Positions 7,692-16,600 of a DNA stretch of 50,969 nt are shown piece by piece. A program made the translations under genes and the position numbers. The notes below the pieces were generated by a model. The model worked only from the letters and a program-made list of their open reading frames with translations, ran no database searches and was not told the origin of the DNA. Source of the DNA: Lachnospiraceae bacterium (GTDB lineage: Bacteria > Bacillota > Clostridia > Lachnospirales > Lachnospiraceae); assembly GCA_024692905.1 (NCBI GenBank), contig JAILLY010000051.1, forward strand, positions 1 through 50,969. Reading direction: 5' to 3'. Numbering within the stretch: position 1 is the first letter of the stretch; every line of letters begins with the position of its first letter.

Positions 7692-7717
7692 AAGGAGCCG
7701 TGAAGCCACAGCTCCTT
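7692..7717 (-). promoter_or_regulatory. Intercistronic hairpin between livJ and livH
   Basis: AAGGAGCTGTG pairs with CACGGCTCCTT across GCTT, 11-12 base pairs with one wobble. The run after it is TTTAAAC, too poor in T for full termination. It probably shields the livJ message or causes partial termination, giving more binding protein than permease. Confidence 0.55.
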
Positions 7718-7739
7718 GGAAACATACACCAATATAAGA

Positions 7740-8963
7740 TTAAAGACCTACATATACTCCGTCCTTAATAACTACCGCCTTGGGTGCCTTGTTAACCTCA
7801 CCGTTTGCGGTCCAGGTCATGCCTTCACCGGTGATACCGTCAACCGAGAATGAAGGGTCTGCAAATACAGATACGAGGATCTGGCAGATCTCATCGCTTG
7901 ACTTTCCGGTAACATCAAGTCCACCGTTCTTGTCAGCATAGAACTTAAGTGCTTCATATATAGCATAGGGACAGTCATATCCGTCTGCTGCGAACTGGAT
8001 GGGAACTTCCTTGTAGCTTTCCTGATACTTCTTTACGAAGTTGGCAGTCTTCTCATCCTTGGCATCGGCCGAGAAAGGAGTTAAGAGCATTACGCCCTCG
8101 GCAAGCTTCGTATCAAAGCCCTCAAGTCCGAGGATACCGTCCATACCGTCAACACCAAACATGGGAACCTTGTAACCCATCGCATCTGCCTGCTGGAGAA
8201 TAAGTGAAGCGGGCGTATAGTAGATGGGCAGGAAGATAAGGTCAGCTCCGGCATTCTTGGCATCGGTAAGCTGAACCGAGAAATCATTTGCCGTATCATC
8301 GGTGAACGTGGTCGTCGATACTACCTCAAGACCTATCTCGGAAGCCTTGTTTGAGAAAGTCTGGTAGATACCGGTTGAATATACATCAGAGTTATTGTAT
8401 ATGATGGCTATCTTGCTTCCGATCGAGTTATCCTTGATATACTGAGCCGAAGCAGAACCCTGGTTGGGATCCGAGAAGCACAGCTGGAAGATGTTATCAC
8501 CCTGCTCGGTAACCGAAGTAGCAGAAGCAGAAGGTGTAAGCATGAATACACGGTCATTATTGGCCTCAGCCGCAACCGCTACACAGGGGGTAGTGGTTAC
8601 ACAGCCGACGATAGCCTGAACCTTCCAGTCCTTGAGCTTATTGTATGCATTCACAGACTTCTCGGCATCATGCTCGTCATCCTCGGGCTGATATTCCATC
8701 TTAAAATCGCCGCCAAGAGCATTGATCTCATCAACCGCGATCTTTGTGCCGTTTGTTACGGCATTTCCGTATAATGCAGCTGCTCCCGTAAGAGGTCCGA
8801 TCATACCTACCTTAAGCGTTCCCGTAAGCGCTCCGCTTCCGCTTCCCGAAGAAGCTGCAGGTGCTGCGGAAGTAGATCCCGCCGGAGCTCCGGCATTGCC
8901 GCAGGCTGCAAGTGAGCATGCCAGTACTACAGCCATTGCAAGTGACATTATCCTTTTCTTCAT
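7740..8963 (-). CDS. livJ: Branched-chain amino acid ABC transporter, substrate-binding lipoprotein
   Basis: Extracellular receptor that captures the substrate and delivers it to LivHM. It starts MKKRIMSLAMAVVLACSLAAC with a lipobox SLAAC, so Cys21 is the likely lipid anchor, followed by a serine/alanine/glycine linker and a periplasmic-binding fold: LKVGMIGPLTGAAALYGNAV, then the DDEHDAEKSVNAYNKL segment, both typical of the Leu/Ile/Val-binding family. 407 residues from the ATG at 8963, which follows GAGGAGG; the open frame extends five codons upstream without a better site. First gene of the operon with a near-consensus promoter. The exact ligand cannot be told from sequence. Confidence 0.92.
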   Translation of the reverse strand: MKKRIMSLAMAVVLACSLAACGNAGAPAGSTSAAPAASSGSGSGALTGTLKVGMIGPLTGAAALYGNAVTNGTKIAVDEINALGGDFKMEYQPEDDEHDAEKSVNAYNKLKDWKVQAIVGCVTTTPCVAVAAEANNDRVFMLTPSASATSVTEQGDNIFQLCFSDPNQGSASAQYIKDNSIGSKIAIIYNNSDVYSTGIYQTFSNKASEIGLEVVSTTTFTDDTANDFSVQLTDAKNAGADLIFLPIYYTPASLILQQADAMGYKVPMFGVDGMDGILGLEGFDTKLAEGVMLLTPFSADAKDEKTANFVKKYQESYKEVPIQFAADGYDCPYAIYEALKFYADKNGGLDVTGKSSDEICQILVSVFADPSFSVDGITGEGMTWTANGEVNKAPKAVVIKDGVYVGL

Positions 8964-9008
8964 AATAATCCTCCTCACATCCGCGGTACGGTGGCTTGAA
9001 AGTCACCA

Positions 9009-9022
9009 AAACACGCGTGTTT
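9009..9022. promoter_or_regulatory. Perfect palindrome in the liv leader
   Basis: AAACACGCGTGTTT is a perfect 14-bp palindrome lying roughly 10-25 bp downstream of the expected transcription start of the liv operon, a place where a repressor would block elongation or initiation. The regulator is unknown. Confidence 0.45.
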
Positions 9023-9038
9023 ACTGAATTTTCTATCA

Positions 9039-9068
9039 ATTATACTTTCAACGAGGTTACATTGTCAA
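9039..9068 (-). promoter_or_regulatory. Promoter of the liv operon
   Basis: Perfect TTGACA (9063-9068) and TATAAT (9039-9044) on the minus strand, 18 bp apart, about 75 nt upstream of livJ. It lies after the terminator at 9092-9130, so the liv operon does not depend on the RNA transcribed from further upstream. Confidence 0.85.
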
Positions 9069-9091
9069 GTATTCGGGGATTTTATGCGCAC

Positions 9092-9130
9092 AACAAAACA
9101 GCCGGGGTGGGAGACCCGGCTGTTTTGTGT
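9092..9130 (-). terminator. Terminator ending the riboswitch/ncRNA unit
   Basis: ACAAAACAGCCGGG pairs with CCCGGCTGTTTTGT around GTCTCCCA-type loop, a perfect 14-bp stem, followed on the minus strand by TGTG with the T-rich part inside the stem. It is almost symmetric and could stop transcription from both sides. It separates the RNA locus from the liv promoter. Confidence 0.75.
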
Positions 9131-9164
9131 AACATGTATTGTTATAGGATGATAAGATTTCATC

Positions 9165-9480
9165 TCATATTGGTCAATTTTGCGACTATCACGAATCTCG
9201 GCCAAGCCTGGTAATACGCCCTCCTAAGACAAGGTCAGGTTTAACACCACAACTTCTTCAACGCTGCTCTCCTAAGTCAAGGTCAAACAGCTCGGAATCG
9301 ACCTTTGCGATCCGGCAACTGGCTATCTTCCCCAGTCACTCCCGACGCCCGCTCTCTCGGTCCCTGTACCACCCCGGTCACCCGGCCCGCGGTACCCGAC
9401 CACCTTGCCGCCACCTCTGCTTCTCTACATCTCCGAAACCTTTCGACCCCGGACTTACCCTTTTGGGAACTTATTCGATC
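9165..9480 (-). ncRNA. Unassigned GC-rich structured RNA
   Basis: About 300 nt with no credible coding frame; a 66-codon frame at 9283-9483 has no ribosome site and low-complexity composition. Minus-strand folding by eye gives a strong hairpin at 9357-9399 (TCGG/CCGA and GTACC/GGTAC stems, then CCGG-GTGA-CCGG with a GNRA loop) and a second at 9317-9337 (GACTGG/CCAGTT). A 20-nt element occurs twice in direct orientation (9266-9285 and 9218-9237) with two differences: TGACCTTG, A or T, CTTAGGAG, then AGC or GGC. I looked for RNase P, SRP, 6S, T-box and cobalamin signatures and found none. Upstream is the cyclic di-GMP-I riboswitch and downstream a terminator, so it is the probable output of that switch. 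It might be a known family that I cannot name from memory, for example raiA-type RNA. Confidence 0.5.
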
Positions 9481-9484
9481 CACA

Positions 9485-9570
9485 AACCAACGGCTCAGGA
9501 ATCGTTCGCGACTATCGGATCAGACCCTATAGCTTTGCGTCCTTACCTTTCGATAAGTTTGCCAATATTC
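9485..9570 (-). promoter_or_regulatory. Cyclic di-GMP-I (GEMM) riboswitch aptamer
   Basis: The minus strand reads GGCAAAC (9557-9563), a stem CTTATC-GAAA-GGTAAG with GNRA loop, then GGACGCAAAGCTATAGGG followed by TCTGA (9520s-9542), a second hairpin AGTCG-CGAA-CGATT, and TGAGCCG (9491-9497). The CAAAC, GAAA loop, GGACGCAAAGC and GCC blocks in this order match the class I cyclic di-GMP aptamer. I could not pair the outer P1 helix convincingly, so the edges are approximate. It is 30 nt downstream of a consensus promoter. Two diguanylate cyclases are encoded in the same window. Confidence 0.75.
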
Positions 9571-9588
9571 AATTCATCTTATGGTCTT

Positions 9589-9616
9589 ATTATATCATCA
9601 TCTTCCGGGATGTCAA
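9589..9616 (-). promoter_or_regulatory. Promoter of the riboswitch/ncRNA unit
   Basis: Perfect TTGACA (9611-9616) and TATAAT (9589-9594) on the minus strand with a 16-bp spacer. It lies in the 130-nt gap after the sortase stop codon. No clear terminator of the sortase transcript is visible between 9617 and 9746; there is only a short GTATC/GATAC hairpin. Confidence 0.8.
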
Positions 9617-9746
9617 TAAAAAATATCACATTTCTTGCTTAATATGACACTTTTGTTGATTCTGTATATTGCGTGGCGAATTATGTATCTTTTTCGATAC
9701 CACTTTTGTCACTTATGTATATAAAAATGACTTTTACCCTCGGAGA

Positions 9747-10559
9747 TCAGTAGAGGTATCTGTCGATGAATATCCCGTGAACAAAGAACCTCTGCTTCTG
9801 GGAACCTGCACCGGTACAGGTCACAAGGGTTATGGAAGGCTGCTCCTCATTCGGCCTGGCCTCACACTCCGCCATTGAATAATCCATGGCATTCCTTATG
9901 TACTGACGGTATTCCTTGATATTTGAAGCCGAATTATACATATTGCTGTCTTTTTTGTCTATATAATAGGAATATATCTGATACCTGTATATCCCGTCCT
10001 TTAAGTACATATAGATATACGGATCGTTCTTTACAAGGGACGGGTTTTTACGGAGTTTACGAAGATTCCCGAACATCGAGCCGTTCTTCATCGCATGCCC
10101 GTAAACAAAGGTATTGAACATCGTAAGGTCTGCCTTATCCATGCAGTCTATGAATATGCATCCCGCAAAGTTGGCCTTGTTCTCAAATGTATTATGCAGA
10201 TAATACTCGTTATCGGCTCCCTGCACCACAGGATAGGATATATCCGCACTGCCGACATACAGCCAGCCGACATAATCCTCGTTTTTGGCCTTAAGCGCCT
10301 CGTGGTCTATATCCATGTCGGGAAAGTCATCCCTGTTGGGATTATTCTTAAATTCCCTTACTTTCTCTTCCTCTTCTGCCGGCTCATCCGTTTTGCCGGT
10401 ATCCTCAGGCACTGCCTGTATCACAGCGCTGCCCTCGATACCCTCATATTCTTTTGCGGCATTATTGTACTGTATATATGTAGTGATGATCATGGCCGAA
10501 GTCACCACGATCCCGAGTGAGGCCACACAAATTATAATTATCCGAAGTTTCCTGTCCAT
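9747..10559 (-). CDS. Class B sortase
   Basis: Cysteine transpeptidase that attaches surface proteins to the cell wall. Of 270 residues, 6-28 form a membrane anchor, about 40-75 an acidic linker and the rest the sortase barrel. Catalytic residues are His155 (FVYGHAMKNGSMFG), Cys248 (TLVTCTG) and Arg257 (KQRFFVHG), matching the class B pattern. The gene lies 84 nt downstream of the giant surface protein in the same direction, so that protein is the likely substrate. The ATG at 10559 is preceded by AGGAGG, but at a spacing of about 16 nt; a small stem (AGCCG-TAAG-CGGTT) between the two would bring them closer. The start is otherwise well supported by the membrane segment. Confidence 0.93.
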   Translation of the reverse strand: MDRKLRIIIICVASLGIVVTSAMIITTYIQYNNAAKEYEGIEGSAVIQAVPEDTGKTDEPAEEEEKVREFKNNPNRDDFPDMDIDHEALKAKNEDYVGWLYVGSADISYPVVQGADNEYYLHNTFENKANFAGCIFIDCMDKADLTMFNTFVYGHAMKNGSMFGNLRKLRKNPSLVKNDPYIYMYLKDGIYRYQIYSYYIDKKDSNMYNSASNIKEYRQYIRNAMDYSMAECEARPNEEQPSITLVTCTGAGSQKQRFFVHGIFIDRYLY

Positions 10560-10590
10560 AACCGCTTACGGCTTTCCTCCTATAATGTAA

Positions 10591-10620
10591 TGCCGACCGG
10601 GTTTAAAAACCCGGCCGGCA
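10591..10620 (-). promoter_or_regulatory. Intercistronic hairpin between surface protein and sortase
   Basis: TGCCGGCCGGGTTT pairs with AAACCCGGTCGGCA, 14 bp with one wobble and a two-base loop region. No T-run follows (TTACATTATAGG), so it probably reduces read-through or protects the upstream message, giving less sortase than substrate. The sortase ribosome site lies just behind it. Confidence 0.55.
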
Positions 10621-10642
10621 GATTACCTTACTTAAAAACTGC

Positions 10643-13600
10643 TTATTCCTTAACTACCTTTTTCTTCCTGCTAGTGAGCAGCCATACGATCGTGCCTACA
10701 CATGCAAGGAGAAGTGCCAGCCACAGTGCTATCGCACTTGCGTCTCCGGTTGCGGGACCTACCCTCGTTCCGAGTACGCCACCCTTAGGCTGCGACCTTA
10801 CACCGAGTACTCCCGATACCTTCTCACTGGGCGGTATCCTCTCACCGAGGACTCCGTTATTCTTCTTATTCCTTACAAGACCGATATTTACCGTAGCCGT
10901 TCCGGAATGCTCTGCATCGATCGAGAAGGTGTATACCAGAGGATCTCCCGTGATATCCCTGCTGATCGTGTAGCCTTCAGGTGCCTTGGTCTCTAAGAAG
11001 TAGTAATCATCCCAAGGCAGGTCATCGATGCGGATACGTCCGTCACTGTCGGTCGTATAAGTTCCGTACCTGTAATATGCATCCGAGAATACCGTGCTTG
11101 CCGCTGCCTGCGCAGTCGTCCTCGGTGTCTTGCTGTAGAGTTCGAATACAGCTCCTGCAAGAGGCGTAGAATCATCTTCATCAGCCTTTGTCAGGATAAC
11201 CGATCCGCTCCTCTTTCGGTTCGTGAAGCTTACAGTTACTACAGCCTTATTCTCCGCAATGGTGAAGCTCATGGTCTCAGAGCTTAATTCATAACCTTCG
11301 GGAGCGCTTACCTCCTTGAAGTAGTATGACCCGTAAGGAAGATTCTCAACCTTAAGTTCGCCGTCCGATGCAACTTCAAGAGTGCTCGTTCCGCTTCCCG
11401 TGCTTGAATATGTATAACTTCCGGTAGATCCGTCAACCTTAAGCTGCTTACCGTCAGAGCTGTACAGATTGAACGTTGCGCCTGCAAGCTTGCTGCGGTT
11501 CTCGGCATCTAACTTCGTAAGAACTACCGTGCCGTATATAGGATCGTCGAACATCTCTATCTTCTGCTCGATGCCGTTCGTTCCTACCTGGAAGTCAACA
11601 GGCTGAGCTATCATGTATCCGAGAGGAGCCGATACCTCGATGAGAGTATAAACCTCACCGATCTCAAGAGCTTCGATGTAATGCGGTACATCTCCGGACG
11701 TCCATCTCTCGACTTCAACACCGTCCTTCTTCCTTACTATGCTAAGTACCGCTCCGGGAAGCTCGGTATGGGTGGTAACATCCAGCTTGCTTATCCTTAC
11801 CTTGCTGGGTGTGTTAACGATATCGTCACCCTTTATCGTACTGATATAGCCCTTGAGAGGAACTTCCTCAATACGATAGCTTATAACCTTACCGTTTACG
11901 TCATATTTAGGCAGCTGCTTACGTCCCTTTGTTCCGAACGAATATGTATTGCCGGTCTTCGGGATCTTGTAAGTATCAACCAGAACTTCCTCATCCTTGG
12001 TCGAATCCTTTGCATAGAGGTTAACCGTTACTACAGGCCTCTTACCCGGATCACCTGCATCATCCCAGAACTTGGTTCCGCTCTTTTCGATGTATTCCTG
12101 CTTGATCGTGTTGATCACGGAAACATCTGCGAAGCCTTCCTTGATGAGCATATCTTTTCCGCTTCCTTCAATGACTACGTCATATCCGTCAGCACCTGCT
12201 TCCTTAACCTCGTAGAGGAACTTATGTCCGTCTGCCGTTTCCTTATTATCACCCGCATCGTTGCTCCATCCGAGGTTGTACTCGTACAGAGGTCCGAAGC
12301 TGAAGGTGTAGTCTGCGTTAAGACCTGTCTCCTTATAGAGCACGCCGTCCCTGTAAAGCTGCATCGTGATCTCGGGACGCTTGCTTCCATCCGGATCGAT
12401 CCATGTCTTGACACCCCTGAGCGTGAACGGATCAGCCTTCGGGATGTTGACGATCTTAACCGCGTTCTCACTGTATGTAATGGTGTGGTCGTAGCTCTCA
12501 CCGTTTGCCTCTTCGATCGTGTACTTATACTCATTACCGGTCGTAAGGTCATACTTGGGCAGATCCTTGAATGAGAATACTGCCGTTCCGTCGGTGTCTC
12601 TCGCACCATTCTTTATAACTGCGCTGTCTTCCTTACCGTCTTCGTCGATATCGACCCTCTTGCCGTTCTGGAGCAGATAGATCGTGATATCATCGTAGAC
12701 ATCATTGGTAAGATTACCGTTCTCATCCTTCTTAAGCAGGAATGACTTGGTACCGTTAATATAGGTGGTCTCCTGCGTAAGCGTGTTGATGAGGCCTGCC
12801 ATAAGAACGACTGTATTGCCTTCCTGCGTCTTCTTCATCTCAAGCACGCGGCTTGTGAACTTCTTGGATACCGCATCGGTCATTTCCTCAACAACCTGAT
12901 AGGTATATTCGTAGTTCTTGCCGCCGGAAGTCCTGTAACGCTCAAGATTTCCGAATGCGAACTCGGTAACTCCGTCCTTAAGCACCTTGGTAGCAATAGG
13001 ATTGCCGTCCATCACTCCTTCTGTATCCGAATCCCTGAACAACTTGATCGTGATATCCGGATACTTGTAATCAGGATAGAGATTTCCTTCGGTGTCTCTG
13101 GGAACTATCCATTCCTTCTTACCGAGAACGGAGGTTGTTCCGTCCTTATAGTCATACATTATTGCTTCACGGATGCTTCCGTCATCATGACGTACGTCAG
13201 CTCCGTCTATTACTATGGTCACGGGCTCAGCTATCTTATAATCGGCCGGAGCCTCGGTCTCGCTTAAGATATACTCACCGGCAGGAAGCAGGATCGGCTT
13301 AACCTCTGCGTAAGCAGCTGCCTCTTCTTCGCTTATCTGACGTACCGAGAAGAGTACGGGCTTATCCTTGCTCTCCCACTCTGCAACGGCCGTGCCGTCC
13401 TTCTTTGTGAGCTTAAGCTTGGCACCTTCAAGATATCTGTCGGTGCCGATATCCTTCTTGGATATCTTGATCTCAAGCGGCTTATCCTTCATCTCTACGG
13501 GAGAAGGAGACTGGTTGCCGTCCTTGTCGATAGTGAACTTGACAGGAGCGGATAACGCATATCCTTCGGGTGCCTCAAGCTCCTTGAGGATATAAGTTGC

Positions 13601-16600
13601 TTCAGTCTTAAACTTAACTGAGTAGATCACATTGCAGTTAGCGAATTTAGCTTTTTCGGCAGCCGGTACTTCATCCGCCGACGGTATCGAGGTGAGCAGA
13701 GTCTGCTTATCTCCGGATATGAAGGTTACTATTTCCTTACCGCTCTCATCCGTGATCTGAAGCTTGGCTCCGGGGAGTTCATCCTCACCGGTTGAAGCCT
13801 TCTTGGATACCAGAACGTTTACAGGCGTATCGAGGATGACCTCTTCCTGTGTGAACAGTCCGTCTGCATCGGTCCTTGCGAACTCGCTCATATCCTTTAC
13901 GGTAAACTCTACATCGGCCGCCTTGACAAATCCTTCAGGCACACCGGTCTCAACTATCTTGTATGTCTTGCCGACGGTAAGTACGCCGTAAGGAACGGTT
14001 ACCGCACCGCTTGCAGGTGATACCCATGAGAATACGCTCTTATCACCGTCTTCATTCAGTTCATAAAGTGCAAGCTCGGCTCCCTGAACGTAATCGTTCT
14101 CTCCGCCAAACATCTTCTTGCTGATGTAGAGCCTTATCGGACGGTCATACATCGTAAGTGTTGATGCTATTCCATCAGCGCTTTCCTTATTCTCAACCTC
14201 TGAAGTTGCCGCAGCATCACCGAGTACCTGGAAGGTTCCCTTCTCGGTTATCTTGAAGGAAATAGACTTCGCAGTATAGTATCCCTTCGGAGGATTATAC
14301 TCTTCCAGTCTGTATGTGGTTCCTACAGCAAGCTCGGAATTGATCAGGTGAGGAAGACCCGTGGTGCACCATGACTCAACAATGGTGTTGCCTTCCATGA
14401 TCCTGAGCCATGCACCGGGCAGCTCAATCTCAGCGCCGAGTGCCTTCTTGGATATCATGAGCCTGAGCGGAGCATCGTCCATAATGACTGTCATTCCGTT
14501 TCCGCTTCCGCTCACGCGCGCCTTCGTGGCAACGCTTCCGTCCTTATTTACCGAGAACAGTATGTCCTCACTGAATGCAAATCCGTCAGGTGAAGCAGTC
14601 TCGGATATAACATAACTCTTTCCTGCAACTACTCCGTCCTTAACCTCACCGCCGACCTCAATGAGCTTAGGTGTCGATGAGGATACCCACTCAAGAAGCG
14701 GGCTTCCGGTCTTCTTACCCCGGGCATCCGCTTCATAAAGTGCCATGCCTGCGCCCTGGAGTTCATCAGTACCGAGTATCGTGCGCTTGGAGATATATAC
14801 CCTTATCGAATCATCCGTTATCTGGCAGATGAGCGGAGTATCAACCGAACCGCTGACCGTATCCTCATTGATGATAACGGCATTGGTCATTGCGGCAGGT
14901 CCTTCGGGAGTTACATATCCCTTCGGAGCTTCGGTCTCAACGAAGTAGTATTTACCCCATTCAAGATCCTTAACGATTATCTCGTCTCCGACAACATATG
15001 AAGCGAGCTTATCGGAATCAAGGAACAGCTTGCCGTCCTTGTAGAGCTCGAACTTGGCATCCTTGACGCTTATCTGTTTCTCGTCGCCGTTCTGGAACTT
15101 GGCGATCTTGCGGAGAACGATGCTTCCCTTTGCACGGGTATTGGGAACCTCAACGGCTTCCATTTCCGTATCGTAATTCTTATATACCTTTACAAACTTC
15201 TCGTCCGTACCGGGTTCAACACCGTCTGCTTCGGTTATCGTGAAGGTATACTTATCATCGCTTGCAACATAACCGGCCTTTGCTGCCGATTCCTTGTCCT
15301 CCTGGAAGTAATACTTACCCATAGGAAGATGTTCGGCCATAACAACACCGTTGGAGTTACTCCATATCTTAGCGACAAATCCCTTATCTTCATCATAAAG
15401 GTCAAATGCTATATCCTTGATCCTGTCATTTGTGAACGGATCTACCTTTATGAACTTGGCCGAAGCCGTGATCTCGCAGTTCGTGAATGTAAACTCAAGC
15501 GGCTTATCGGGAGAATTGCTCTCTGTTATCTCAAAGCTTAACTTGAAGTCGCTTACCGCATAACTTGCACCTACAGGTACGCTGAGCTCACGGAAATGAT
15601 ATCTGCCGTACTCAAGAGGCCCGATCACATCCGCGTTGATCCTTCCGTATCCGTCAGTCTTAAATGAACCTACCGTCTCATCCTTTGAATCATTTACAAG
15701 TTCAAATTCTATTCCTGCAAGTGACTCGGGCTGCTTACCCTTGAATTCCTTGATGAGCGATACATAACCCTTACCCTTGTCGTTATACATCTTGGTCCTC
15801 TGGGTTACCATTATACCGGTCTTGGGATCCTCATTCGATGCATCAACAGTCAGGTAATCACTTATTACATTATCAGCTTCGGTCACAGCCTCATAAAGTT
15901 CGGGAGCCTTGACCTCCTTAAAGTAGTATGTACCCCATTCAACATCAGGTATGTTTATGATACCGGTTGAAGGTGTGGTAAATACGCCGCCCTCTGCTCC
16001 GTATAATCCGGACACATCTATATCATTGGGCTTTGCAACCTTAAACAGCTTAAACTCTGCACCCTCGAGGGTCTTATCCGTGTTCTCCGAATCAAGCTTG
16101 ATGAGCTCTAAGGAACCGGGCTTCCTCGGGTTTTCTATAGGAGCGAGTTCAACAACGGCATCCGTAAAGTTCTCATTTATATCAAACTCATACTTCGCAT
16201 CGGGATTAGGTATGCTGTGTCCCTTTGCTGCCTTGGTCTCCTTGAAGAAGTAGTGATCCCAGTCAAGGCCGGTAACCTTGATGACACCGTTCTCATCAGT
16301 CTTATATGTATCATATACAAACTCGCCCTTGGTAACACTCATTATCGTGTCGACCATGTTCCTGGACGTCGTATAGTACAGGGTGAACTCTGCGCCCTCA
16401 AGTGCATTACCCTTATCATCGACCTTCTTTAAGATAACGGTACCCTTCTTGGGAGTATTAAGTACCGAATACTCACCGGTCATCCTTACGACCTTATCCT
16501 TGGTATCGATCACAAACTTAAGATCGTCTGTATTCGTAACGTATCCGAGAGGAGTCACCTCTTCAAGATAATAGCTGCCGTAATCAAGAGGGCCTATCAT

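Noticed and set aside
9165-9480. RNase P RNA, SRP RNA, 6S RNA, T-box or cobalamin riboswitch
   Set aside because: AAGTCCGGG and GGTACCGCG are reminiscent of RNase P and T-box motifs, but the partner blocks and order are missing.
9283-9483. 66-codon minus-strand frame in the GC-rich RNA region
   Set aside because: No ribosome site, starts inside the riboswitch, composition rich in Arg/Gly as expected from structured GC-rich RNA.
9985-10015. Sortase class D or A assignment
   Set aside because: TLVTC with the GSQKQRFFVHG context and the neighbouring membrane anchor at the N-terminus point to class B.
11681-12574. Long plus-strand frames opposite the giant gene
   Set aside because: Shadow frames of the real gene, without ribosome sites or family character.
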